Assembly (NCBI GenBank): GCA_963721445.1 | Contig: CAVRIZ010000008.1 | Coordinates: 1 to 64,000, forward strand | Source: DAIOEK01 sp963721445 | Lineage (GTDB): Bacteria > Chloroflexota > Anaerolineae > Anaerolineales > Anaerolineaceae | Length of the DNA: 64,000 nt | Reading direction: 5' to 3' | Part shown: positions 44,664 to 53,418 of the stretch, in pieces | How the letters are laid out: each line of letters begins with the position of its first letter | Numbering within the stretch: the first letter of the stretch is position 1 | Program-made: the position numbers and the translations under genes | The notes under the pieces: generated by a model | What the model was told of the DNA's origin: nothing | Seen by the model: only the letters and a program-made list of their open reading frames with translations | Database searches by the model: none

Positions 44664-45157
44664 TCATACTCTTTCGGATAAACCCATTCCACAATATCTT
44701 TTATGATCAGGAATATTGGAATACCCAGGAACATATTTAACGCGCAGCTGGGTAAGATTACCTTGGTAAAACTGAGAACAAACGGCAAACTGGTCCTTGT
44801 TAGGCTTATCCCGGCAAATGTACTTAATAGAATAATAACCGTGCCAAGAAAAGATACCAGTACCATTGTAAGGATGGGGATATTCCATAACCTGCTTCGC
44901 AAAATAATCGCCAGGGATGTTACAAGAACATATCCGATAATTACTGAATAAAATGGGGCTGCAGTAATGACACTCGTAAATATCCCTGCAATAAACGACC
45001 ACCAGAGTACCTGCTTATTCGGACTCTGGAGCGCCCACGCGACCAGAACCAATAATATCAAATCAGCAGTACCATACGCGACATTCAGCCTGCTTATTAT
45101 TGCTGATTGGAGCACTGCCAATACGGCGAAGACCGGGATTCCTAGAAGGGTAACCAC
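44660..45157 (-). CDS. mreD: Rod shape-determining protein MreD
   Basis: 165 aa, about five membrane segments, very hydrophobic. Weakly conserved family, called largely by position between mreC and PBP2, its usual place. The GTG at 45155-45157 starts 3 nt after the mreC stop. Confidence 0.88.
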   Translation of the reverse strand: MVTLLGIPVFAVLAVLQSAIISRLNVAYGTADLILLVLVAWALQSPNKQVLWWSFIAGIFTSVITAAPFYSVIIGYVLVTSLAIILRSRLWNIPILTMVLVSFLGTVIILLSTFAGISLTRTSLPFVLSFTKVILPSCALNMFLGIPIFLIIKDIVEWVYPKEYE

Positions 45158-45160
45158 TTT

Positions 45161-46006
45161 TTATTGGGCTGGAATTGGAATGAGTGGGGTAATATCCAAA
45201 GGACGAAAATTGGTAATGACAAGTACCACACTCAAATTAGAAAAATCCACCACGGGCTGTAAACTCGCGCCCTGAAACAATTCATTCGTGGCTTGCTGAA
45301 TACTTATAATCTGGCCAACCAGAATATTCGCTGGGTACTTTCCACCCAGCCCTGAGGTCAATACAACTTCTCCCGGTAAGACCTGCAAATCTTGCGGGAT
45401 GAGGGAAACATTGATTTCCCCTGTTACTGATCCTGACATCGTCACTTCGGTTTTTGAAGTCTCAAGAATAGTATTGACAATGGAACCGGGATCATTGATG
45501 AGTTGAATTCTGGCGGCACCGGCAGTTACAGCATCTACCGTCCCGACAAGACCATTTTGTGTTACGACCGGCATCCCATGCTTGATTCCACTATCTGACC
45601 CATGGTTAATAATGACGTAATGCAAAAATGGGCTGGGATCCCTTCCGATAACACTGGAGGCAATATATTGATTTTCTGGGTTTTCTCTGGCGAAATCGAG
45701 CAATGCATAAAGTACTTTGGATTCATTGATCTGTTGCTGCAATTCAATGATCTGGGTCTGCAACCTGGAAATTTCGGCTTCTTGTTCAAGGTTACGCTGA
45801 CGAAGACTTGCAACGTCTCTCGGAACGGTAAAAAAATCATATATCGCAGTAAATCGGGTGGATATCCAGGTTTGGAAATTGACAAAAGGCTGTAAGGTAT
45901 TGTTTACCAACGGATTTGCATATCCGCTCAACGATAATAATAGGATTCCTGCAATAACGAGGACCACCACACCCGTTCCTGCGTAACGGGGAAATTGATT
46001 TTTCAT
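45161..46006 (-). CDS. mreC: Rod shape-determining protein MreC
   Basis: 281 aa. One membrane segment at the N terminus, a coiled coil (ASLRQRNLEQEAEISRLQTQIIELQQQI), then two beta-barrel domains with SSVIGRDPSPFLHYVIINHGSDSGIKHGMPVVTQNGLVGTV and the second LPGEVVLTSGLGGKYPANILVGQI. Links the MreB filament to the wall-making enzymes outside the cell. Confidence 0.95.
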   Translation of the reverse strand: MKNQFPRYAGTGVVVLVIAGILLLSLSGYANPLVNNTLQPFVNFQTWISTRFTAIYDFFTVPRDVASLRQRNLEQEAEISRLQTQIIELQQQINESKVLYALLDFARENPENQYIASSVIGRDPSPFLHYVIINHGSDSGIKHGMPVVTQNGLVGTVDAVTAGAARIQLINDPGSIVNTILETSKTEVTMSGSVTGEINVSLIPQDLQVLPGEVVLTSGLGGKYPANILVGQIISIQQATNELFQGASLQPVVDFSNLSVVLVITNFRPLDITPLIPIPAQ

Positions 46007-46035
46007 AAGATTTTCGCGATTTTATTCAACGATTC

Positions 46036-47100
46036 CTAACGTCGAGATGAGCTGCGTTCGACTGGAACAAGAAATCGGCTATATTCATCCAGGTTTTCAA
46101 GTACCATTCCGGCTCCTCTTGCGACACATGTCATCGGATCTTCTGCGATCCAGACCCGTAGACGAAGTTCATCGCTAAGTCTTTCTGCCAAACCTTGAAG
46201 CTGGGCGCCTCCTCCAGCCAGGCAGACCCCGGTCTCCAGTAAATCAGATACGATCTCGGGCGGGACTTCATCCAAGGCATCTTTAATGGTATCGATAATC
46301 ACCCGGACAGAATTCGATAACGCTTCCCGAATTTCAACCGATGATATCTCAAGTGATTCAGGTAACCCTGTGACTAAATTCCGACCGCGGATTGTCATCG
46401 TTTTTTCGTTTTGAAGTGGATAGGCGGATCCGACCGATATTTTCACCTGCTCAGACATTAATTCCCCGATGAGCAAATTGTATTTGTTTCGTAGATAGGA
46501 AATAATATCCTGATCCATCTCGTCACCCGCTACGCGGAGGGAACGGGAAACAACAACGCCGCCCATGGAGATCACCGCGACTTCAGTAGTTCCTCCTCCG
46601 ATATCTACGATCATAGATCCACGTACTTCAAGCACTGGAAGCCCGGCTCCAAGCGCAGCAGCCGAAGGTTCTTCAATGAGATATACCTCCCGAGCACCTG
46701 CAGCCATGGCTGCGTCGTAAACAGCCCGTTTTTCTACTTCAGTAGCTCCGGATGGGATTCCAACGACTACACGCGGTCTGGGCAAAGGGACTATGCTCTG
46801 TTGGTGAGCTTTGTAAATAAAGTATTCAAGCATTGCCTGGGTAATTTCGAATTCGGAAATTACACCGTCGCGCATGGGGCGAATGGCAACTACATTTTGA
46901 GGAGTTCGGCCAACCATTTCTTTAGCCTGAAGGCCAACCCGTTGTGGTTTACGTGTGCGTTTTTCAATAGCCACCCAGGATGGCTCATTAACGACTATAC
47001 CTTTACCTCTGACATTGACGAGGGTATTCGCAGTACCCAGATCAATGCCGATATCAAGAGAGAAAAACCCCAGAAGCCAGTTGAGGGGATTGAATGCCAA
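46036..47100 (-). CDS. mreB: Actin-like rod shape-determining protein MreB
   Basis: 354 aa. Actin fold with DLGTANTLV (phosphate 1), DIGGGTTEVAV (phosphate 2) and LAGGGAQLQGL (adenosine motif). The N-terminal MAFNPLNWLLGFF is a hydrophobic, possibly membrane-binding, stretch. TTG start 47098-47100 with GAGGAG 6 nt upstream. First gene of the shape operon; the 149-bp gap to the DUF58 gene may hold its promoter. Confidence 0.96.
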   Translation of the reverse strand: MAFNPLNWLLGFFSLDIGIDLGTANTLVNVRGKGIVVNEPSWVAIEKRTRKPQRVGLQAKEMVGRTPQNVVAIRPMRDGVISEFEITQAMLEYFIYKAHQQSIVPLPRPRVVVGIPSGATEVEKRAVYDAAMAAGAREVYLIEEPSAAALGAGLPVLEVRGSMIVDIGGGTTEVAVISMGGVVVSRSLRVAGDEMDQDIISYLRNKYNLLIGELMSEQVKISVGSAYPLQNEKTMTIRGRNLVTGLPESLEISSVEIREALSNSVRVIIDTIKDALDEVPPEIVSDLLETGVCLAGGGAQLQGLAERLSDELRLRVWIAEDPMTCVARGAGMVLENLDEYSRFLVPVERSSSRR

Positions 47101-47249
47101 AGGATGCTCCTCACAAAATGCTAGTTGTTATGTGGCGAACCTCGCCGCATTATACCATACCGTGATGATTGAAATTTCGTGCCGCTATACCACATCGACC
47201 ACAATATATTTTAATAGTATGACAGAAAAATTGGTACTAAAAACCGGTT

Positions 47250-48518
47250 TCAGTTCGGTCGAAAATTGCCCCCCTGAAGATCCATTTGTATATCAGCAAG
47301 GGAGTCACTGGCATGAATGATCCTGATTGGGACTTCATTGGACTCTATCATGACTGATTTTATATTTTGTCCAAACGAGTCCGGGTCAAGAACAACCAGA
47401 CGAATTAGTAGTCGCTTCATCCGAGAATGCTCAATGGCAGTGATCAAGGATAGGTTTGCAGCAGGTGTTATTAACCATAAAAGGGATCCTCTCGGGAGAA
47501 AGCGGCTCTGGAAGGAAAGCACCGAATCGAGACTGAGGTCGCTGACCCCATCGATTAAGGCGAGAGCTTCCAAAATCTTGATAAATTGTCGGTCGCCTTT
47601 GTCGGCGGCAAGGAATTTCCATCGATCCTCCCGCCAGATGGTTCCCACGGCATGATGCCGTTCCAGGTAATATTTGCTGATTGAGGCAGAAATTGCTGTC
47701 AGGTAATCCAACGAAGATGGCTGGATTTTTCTGGGCAATCTTTTCTCCAGCATCCAATATCTACCCGGTATTTGCTTAGTTTTCGCTTTCCACTGAATTG
47801 AGTGGTCCAAATCAAGGATGATATACACATCCGACTGTGGGTCTTCATCAAATTCTTTCACCATTATGTTTTGCGTACGAGCAGTGGATGGCCAATGAAT
47901 TTTATTCAGGGGGTCACCCGGCGAATACTCACGTATTCCAGCTGCATATGGAGTAGTTTCCGGTGTTTTTCGTCTACGTGCTTTTCCCCCAGGTAGAAAT
48001 CCAAAAGGTTCTTCTAAGGATTCAATTTCAATAACGGTTGGGGTGATCAGGACATTTTGTGAAGGAGGAAAGTTTTTTTCCATCACAAAGACGCCAAGAA
48101 GATCCCCAGATCTGATTTTTGTAGGCCCTAATTGATAAAATCCACGTTGGTAGATCTGAGTATAGGCAGAATAATTCCGAATCTGATTTGCACCAATCCT
48201 CGTCAATATTTTCGAGCCATTATTGTCGGGGATATCAGATTGGTCAACTATTTCCACCCACGCCTTCCACACCCATGAGTTATTTGCAATTTCATAGATT
48301 TCATGGAGGAACTCCCCTGATTCCATCCTGTCATCCCGTGAGTATCTGCGCAATTTGATTCCATGTAAGGAGAAAAATGTCCAAAGCCAGGATAGTATGA
48401 TCACTCCCACCCAGAGAACCATTACACGGAAAAATAATAGCTCACCTATGGCAAAAGCAGCTATTCCCGTAACTAGAGCAAGGGAGAAGACTGTCCAGAA
48501 GGAGGATCCGGGTTTCAT
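47250..48518 (-). CDS. DUF58 domain protein
   Basis: 422 aa. Two N-terminal membrane segments, then a DUF58 region (RRRKTPETTPYAAGIREYSPGDPLNKIHWPSTARTQNIMVKEFDEDPQSDVYIILD), which has a vWA-like fold. DUF58 proteins nearly always pair with a MoxR ATPase; the pair is thought to act as a chaperone complex. Translationally coupled: its start overlaps the MoxR stop by 4 bp. Confidence 0.9.
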   Translation of the reverse strand: MKPGSSFWTVFSLALVTGIAAFAIGELLFFRVMVLWVGVIILSWLWTFFSLHGIKLRRYSRDDRMESGEFLHEIYEIANNSWVWKAWVEIVDQSDIPDNNGSKILTRIGANQIRNYSAYTQIYQRGFYQLGPTKIRSGDLLGVFVMEKNFPPSQNVLITPTVIEIESLEEPFGFLPGGKARRRKTPETTPYAAGIREYSPGDPLNKIHWPSTARTQNIMVKEFDEDPQSDVYIILDLDHSIQWKAKTKQIPGRYWMLEKRLPRKIQPSSLDYLTAISASISKYYLERHHAVGTIWREDRWKFLAADKGDRQFIKILEALALIDGVSDLSLDSVLSFQSRFLPRGSLLWLITPAANLSLITAIEHSRMKRLLIRLVVLDPDSFGQNIKSVMIESNEVPIRIIHASDSLADIQMDLQGGNFRPN

Positions 48519-49486
48519 TTTATTTTGGAATATGTGATATCTCCTGGAATGGGAATCGATCCAAGAATTTCCAGGAGTATCTGCTCTGCGGTTAGATGAG
48601 TTATCCGACCTTTTGGACTCACAACGATCCTATGTGAGATGACTGGCAGGAACATAATCTTGATATCCTCAGGAATTACATAATCCCTCCCAAGGATTGC
48701 TGCCCGAGTTTGTGCTGTTTTAAATAGTCCAAGGCTTCCGCGTGGGCTGGCACCCAAATATATATCCTCGTGTTGTCTGGTTGCACTTACCAGGTCAATG
48801 ATGTATTTTTTGATCGAATCTGAAACGAATACCTCTTTTACCATCTTCTGACATGATTCGATCTCGTCCAGAGGAATGATGGGGGTCAGTTTATCGATCG
48901 GATGCTGAATTTGTTGGTTTTCCAGTACCCTTACCTCATCAGCGGCAGATGGATACCCTAATTGGATTTTGAGAAGAAAACGATCCAATTGCGCCTCTGG
49001 CAATGGGAAAGTACCTTCATATTCAATCGGATTCTGGGTCGCCATTACCAGGAAAGGTACGGGTAATTGATGGGTTATTCCATCAACAGTAACCGTTCTT
49101 TCTTCCATGGCTTCCAGCAGTGCTGATTGTGTTTTCGGAGTTGCACGGTTGATCTCATCCGCCAACAAAACCTGGGTCATGATCGGTCCAGGTCTGTATT
49201 CAAAAGTCTGGTTTTGTTGATTGAAAATTGAAACGCCGGTTATATCGGATGGAAGCATATCGGGGGTAAATTGGATTCGTTTAAATGTGCATCCTACTGT
49301 TTTAGCCAGACTTCGTGCCAACATTGTTTTCCCCACACCGGGTACATCTTCTATCAGGATATGCCCCTGACAGAATAATCCGATCGTGATTAATTGCACA
49401 ACCTGCGGTTTTCCGATTATTACCTGAGATACATGTGCAAGAATTTTCTGGTAGGTTTCTACCACAGATCCATTATTCGCTGTCAT
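48515..49486 (-). CDS. MoxR-family AAA+ ATPase
   Basis: 323 aa. Walker A EDVPGVGKTMLARSLA, Walker B VLLADEINRATPKTQSALLEAMEE (with sensor region), ATQNPIEYEGTFPLPEAQLDRF (sensor 1 and arginine-finger motif). Acts with the DUF58 partner downstream. Overlaps the end of the upstream YfhO-like gene by 14 bp. Confidence 0.94.
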   Translation of the reverse strand: MTANNGSVVETYQKILAHVSQVIIGKPQVVQLITIGLFCQGHILIEDVPGVGKTMLARSLAKTVGCTFKRIQFTPDMLPSDITGVSIFNQQNQTFEYRPGPIMTQVLLADEINRATPKTQSALLEAMEERTVTVDGITHQLPVPFLVMATQNPIEYEGTFPLPEAQLDRFLLKIQLGYPSAADEVRVLENQQIQHPIDKLTPIIPLDEIESCQKMVKEVFVSDSIKKYIIDLVSATRQHEDIYLGASPRGSLGLFKTAQTRAAILGRDYVIPEDIKIMFLPVISHRIVVSPKGRITHLTAEQILLEILGSIPIPGDITYSKIK

Positions 49487-51826
49487 CCACTTTTCTCCGT
49501 CGACCCAGATAAACTAAACCAATCATGGTTCCAAGGATACTAATACCACTTATCCACGCTCCAATTCTAATTGAAGAAGGGTCGTAAATAAATTGAATTG
49601 TATTTCTACCTGCCGGTACCGTAATTCCGCGGAATAAATAATCCATCCTTTCCAACGGAACCTGACTCCCATTCAGATATGCATGCCAACCCGGGTACCA
49701 GACTTGAGATTGCATCAGCCAACCACCGCTTGATGACACCATTTCGATCTGTTGCGAATTTGATTTGTTTACTTGGATTCGAATTTCGGCATCAGATTCG
49801 ATTGGAGGGCAGCCTTCCTCTTCTGGTAAGTCTGCCTTTTCAATGATCACTTTGGAATTAATTTTTCCAACCAAGATCTTTTCTTTTACCATTGCCAGCG
49901 ACTTATTTTCATTTTGAGCATACTCAGAACAGGTAAAGAAATGATACAAAGATGGATTCACGATCGATAATGATCCAACTTCTCCAGTATTAGGTTTTAT
50001 GATTTCCATTTCATCGACACCCAGATAACCTAATAATTCATCGCTGACCAGAGAGTGTTGGGATATCACCTCATCCATCCAAATTGAATAACGGTGAGGG
50101 ACTAAGGGATCAAAATTATTGACTGCCGGTTTATTCCTGAGAATATTCGAGTTTGGAATATAGATTGAGGTCAATGTATTCCAACGATCTACCGGTAAAA
50201 ATGAATTAAAGCGGAAATAGCGATTGAATTTGATTTCGGATTCGTCCGGGGGTGTTAGAAACACTCTTCCAGTAGTTGCTTGGATGTTGGGATTTGCCCC
50301 TGTTTGATCCAGACTGCTAAGCGATATTCCCGGATTGATAAATAAGTGAGCGTAGATCAAATCCCCAAGAATAAACACCACCAGTAGATTATTCCAGACA
50401 GTGGAAAGGGTTCCTTTAACTGGAGAGAAAAGATTGAATAGCATAAAAGCAAAGAACAGAATACTGGTTTGCAAAACTCCAATCAGGTAGCTTTCCTGAA
50501 CGGTGTTTTTCAGGATGTTCTGTGCAATCAGTGCGGTTATGACAGCCCCTGCTCCAGCCATTGCCCCGAGGCGAGACCAGTATAATCTTCTACCTGTGGG
50601 TTTTTCCCACTTTTCTAAACCAAACCCGATCAAAATAGACAAACCCAAAACGACCCAGATACTGATCCGGGAGGGCGCCTGAAAGAGGTTGAATGTGGGA
50701 ATACTGTGATAGAGAAATGTGAAAACAAACGTATTTTTTCCCAGAGCAAGGATTATTCCCGCAAGGCAGATGCCGATTGTAAACCCTTGAATCATACGTA
50801 GATTCAATCCTGATCTATGCGGTTTATTCTTGAGAAACCGTAATCCAGAAATAGCGAGGATGATTGGAATAAAACCGATATATATCGCGTCTTCCCAGTA
50901 ATTATCCGCCGTGACCCAATAGGAATTTCGGCCTGGGTTTCCGAACAGGTCAGGGGAAAGAGGGTCAAGAATCGCCAAGGCCAAAACGAATAGTTTAGGG
51001 CGTACCCTTCATCCACAGATTGGGACCTTTGGCTCTGCGACAAGTATTCAGCGGTCGGTAAAAGTTGAATGGCAGAAATACCTATCGCGAGTATTGTGAT
51101 TAGTCCAAAAATACCAATTTTCTTCCAGATCAAGTTCCTTTTTCCAGACAGGGTAATGATCAGTACCCAGGCTACAACAATCAGTTGGGTATACCAGGTT
51201 ATTTGCGCATGACCTCCCAACAATTGACAGGTAAGGGAAACCAGATACAGAAATATGTACTTTATACTCTCCTTCCGGTTGCCAACTTCCATCGCATGCA
51301 ACCATCTCAGCGAGAACCAGAGCAGCCACGGAATCCAGACCAGCACGGCATTCATACTGAGAAAGCTGGCTCGAGCAATAAGATATCCACTGAGAGAAAA
51401 ACTTAATCCGCTAATGGTTTGAGCCAGTTTTCCAAAACCGATCTCCCGCATCAGGTAGACCATGCCGATACCAGATGCGATTAAGTGGATGATCACCAAG
51501 ACTGTTTGGGTGAATGCTATTCCCTTAATTGAACAACATGCAGCCCCAAGCCAAACCAGGATATTCGGCGGATACAATAAGGCAGATTGGTAATTCGCGA
51601 ACAGCGGTGCGCCCATACCGACCTGGCTGCTCCATAGAGGCAGGATTCCTTGAGTGATCATTCTCCACGCGTCTAATCTCCACGGCAGGAATTGAAGATA
51701 AGCTGTCCCCCAGAACAAGAATTTTCCTTCCAGAAGTAGGGATCCAATTAAAATAATCGGTCCTGGTATCTGCCAGAGAATTGGTGAGTGTTCCTGAAAA
51801 AAATGGACAAACCGAAATCCCTTCAT
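49473..51826 (-). pseudogene. YfhO-like large membrane protein, -1 frameshift
   Basis: About 784 aa if corrected. Many membrane segments (at least 12) followed by a C-terminal soluble domain ending in a membrane anchor (GGWLMQSQVWYPGWHAYLNGSQV... RRRKVDD), the shape of the YfhO/DUF2206 family of putative glycosyltransferases or lipid-carrier enzymes. The two frames overlap at 50804-50984. The break can be placed in the TTT-CCCC run near 50960: adding one base gives RFLTLFSPDLFGNPG, the expected family segment. Its start overlaps the previous gene by 4 bp, so it belongs to the four-gene run. Confidence 0.8.
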
Positions 51827-53418
51827 GGGATGATCTCCAGGAGGGATACGTTGCCGCTGGAGAAAATCTCTTTGGATCCAGGAATTGGAGTTTGATCTTG
51901 ATTCATTGCCTGTCGCTCGCGGTCACCCAGAATTGCATATCGGACGTTGAAGTCCTCGATCAATTTTGTCCGGTCGGCTGTCGTTGATTTTCCCTGGTAA
52001 AACAATTCTGCTTGCTTTTCGAAATATATATAATCCACTGATTCTGAGCCCAAACCGAGGGTAACGTTTGCATCTGTCCAGGCAGGAAGTTCGTTGCCTG
52101 TTCGAAAAAATGTTAGGACATCCTTTTTCCCACTAAGTGTATCCAGATGGTTATACACATTTACATAATCGACTGGCGTGAAAATTGGTGATGTGAGTGT
52201 TCTACTTGCTGTGATTGAAGTTACTAAAATTATCAGCGTAGAAGGAAGGGCAATCAGAACAAAAGCAGAATTCGCATAATATCGTGTCTTTTTACTCAAT
52301 TGTTGAATTATCAGTAGGGTTAGGACGACCAGAATAACCCATATACCAATAGCAAGTCGGCGTTGAAAATTTGCCGGGAGATAGACCAGTAAAGGGAATA
52401 GGATCAACCAAACAAGTATTGTTTGTAAAGCTAGCTCTTTAATGGCTACGCGCAATCTATTGTGATTAATAAAAATAAATAGATAAAATATCCCAAACGA
52501 GAAGAGGTAGTAAATCGGAGGCTGAGACAAAACAATACTCTGTTCGTTCCAACTTTTTAGAAATGTGTTTTCCGCTGACTGAATCAGCATATATATCACC
52601 CAGCCAAGGGCTGGCAAAGTTGCGAGAATGCTCCTGCTGATTATTTTTGACAATTCTATTCTTTGGTTTTTCTTCTGGATGATTGCGACCAAATAATAGA
52701 TGCTTAGGATCAGAAATCCGACCGCCACATAGATGGATTGCATAACACCCACCAAGAATAGATACAAGCCACCTAAAATAATTTGCCTTGTTTGAGTAAT
52801 ACTTTCCTTTTCAACCAGATCGACTTCAAAAAAACAGGAAAGTGATAAGAAAAAGAAACCAGTGCCCATCGCCAGATGCGGTAAGGTAAACACGCTTAGG
52901 AAGCCAAATGTCTCGGGAGAAAGAAACTCCAACGGAACGCCATCACCTGGCAAAATACCCGTGAAAAAGATCATTACCCAGCCTGCCCCTGCTCCCAAGG
53001 TAGCTAATCCTGTCGCGAGAACCCGGTATTCTGGTTTGAGTGGAAAAATTCGGATAAACCGATAGATTCCAATTACAAAAACAAGAATCCCCAGGCATCG
53101 AAACAACTGAAACAGGACAACAAGCTGAGTGTGTAAAGCTGGTGGAGATACCAATTTGCCAAGCCATAAATAGGGCAAGAAAACAAACAATCCATCCTGA
53201 GGAGTGACTGTAAAGGGTGAGTAAAACAAATTATCGCCAACGGAACCTCTGAGCATTTTTGCAATATAACTATTCCCATCTTCCACACCCACCAAAAAAC
53301 CACTGAAACGCCATTCATCAGTCTGCGAAGCGAATCCGATGATATATGGCACACTTGTGAGCAGAATGACAGCCAGGATAAACCAGGTGAGGATCTTTCT
53401 TTCCATTTGACTGGTCAT
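51823..53418 (-). CDS. Polytopic membrane protein, glycosyltransferase-like
   Basis: 531 aa, about 12 membrane segments, no recognisable catalytic motif beyond an early acidic pair. It is a paralog of the 508-aa protein upstream: both begin with a membrane anchor then FxxGxxxxxxDGxSYxAKxxxG, and both have LGGGxGW-like loops and a TQLQRR/ANFQRR segment. Probably GT-C-fold, moving sugars or lipids outward; not proven. Start overlaps the preceding gene's stop (ATGA). Confidence 0.75.
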   Translation of the reverse strand: MTSQMERKILTWFILAVILLTSVPYIIGFASQTDEWRFSGFLVGVEDGNSYIAKMLRGSVGDNLFYSPFTVTPQDGLFVFLPYLWLGKLVSPPALHTQLVVLFQLFRCLGILVFVIGIYRFIRIFPLKPEYRVLATGLATLGAGAGWVMIFFTGILPGDGVPLEFLSPETFGFLSVFTLPHLAMGTGFFFLSLSCFFEVDLVEKESITQTRQIILGGLYLFLVGVMQSIYVAVGFLILSIYYLVAIIQKKNQRIELSKIISRSILATLPALGWVIYMLIQSAENTFLKSWNEQSIVLSQPPIYYLFSFGIFYLFIFINHNRLRVAIKELALQTILVWLILFPLLVYLPANFQRRLAIGIWVILVVLTLLIIQQLSKKTRYYANSAFVLIALPSTLIILVTSITASRTLTSPIFTPVDYVNVYNHLDTLSGKKDVLTFFRTGNELPAWTDANVTLGLGSESVDYIYFEKQAELFYQGKSTTADRTKLIEDFNVRYAILGDRERQAMNQDQTPIPGSKEIFSSGNVSLLEIIP

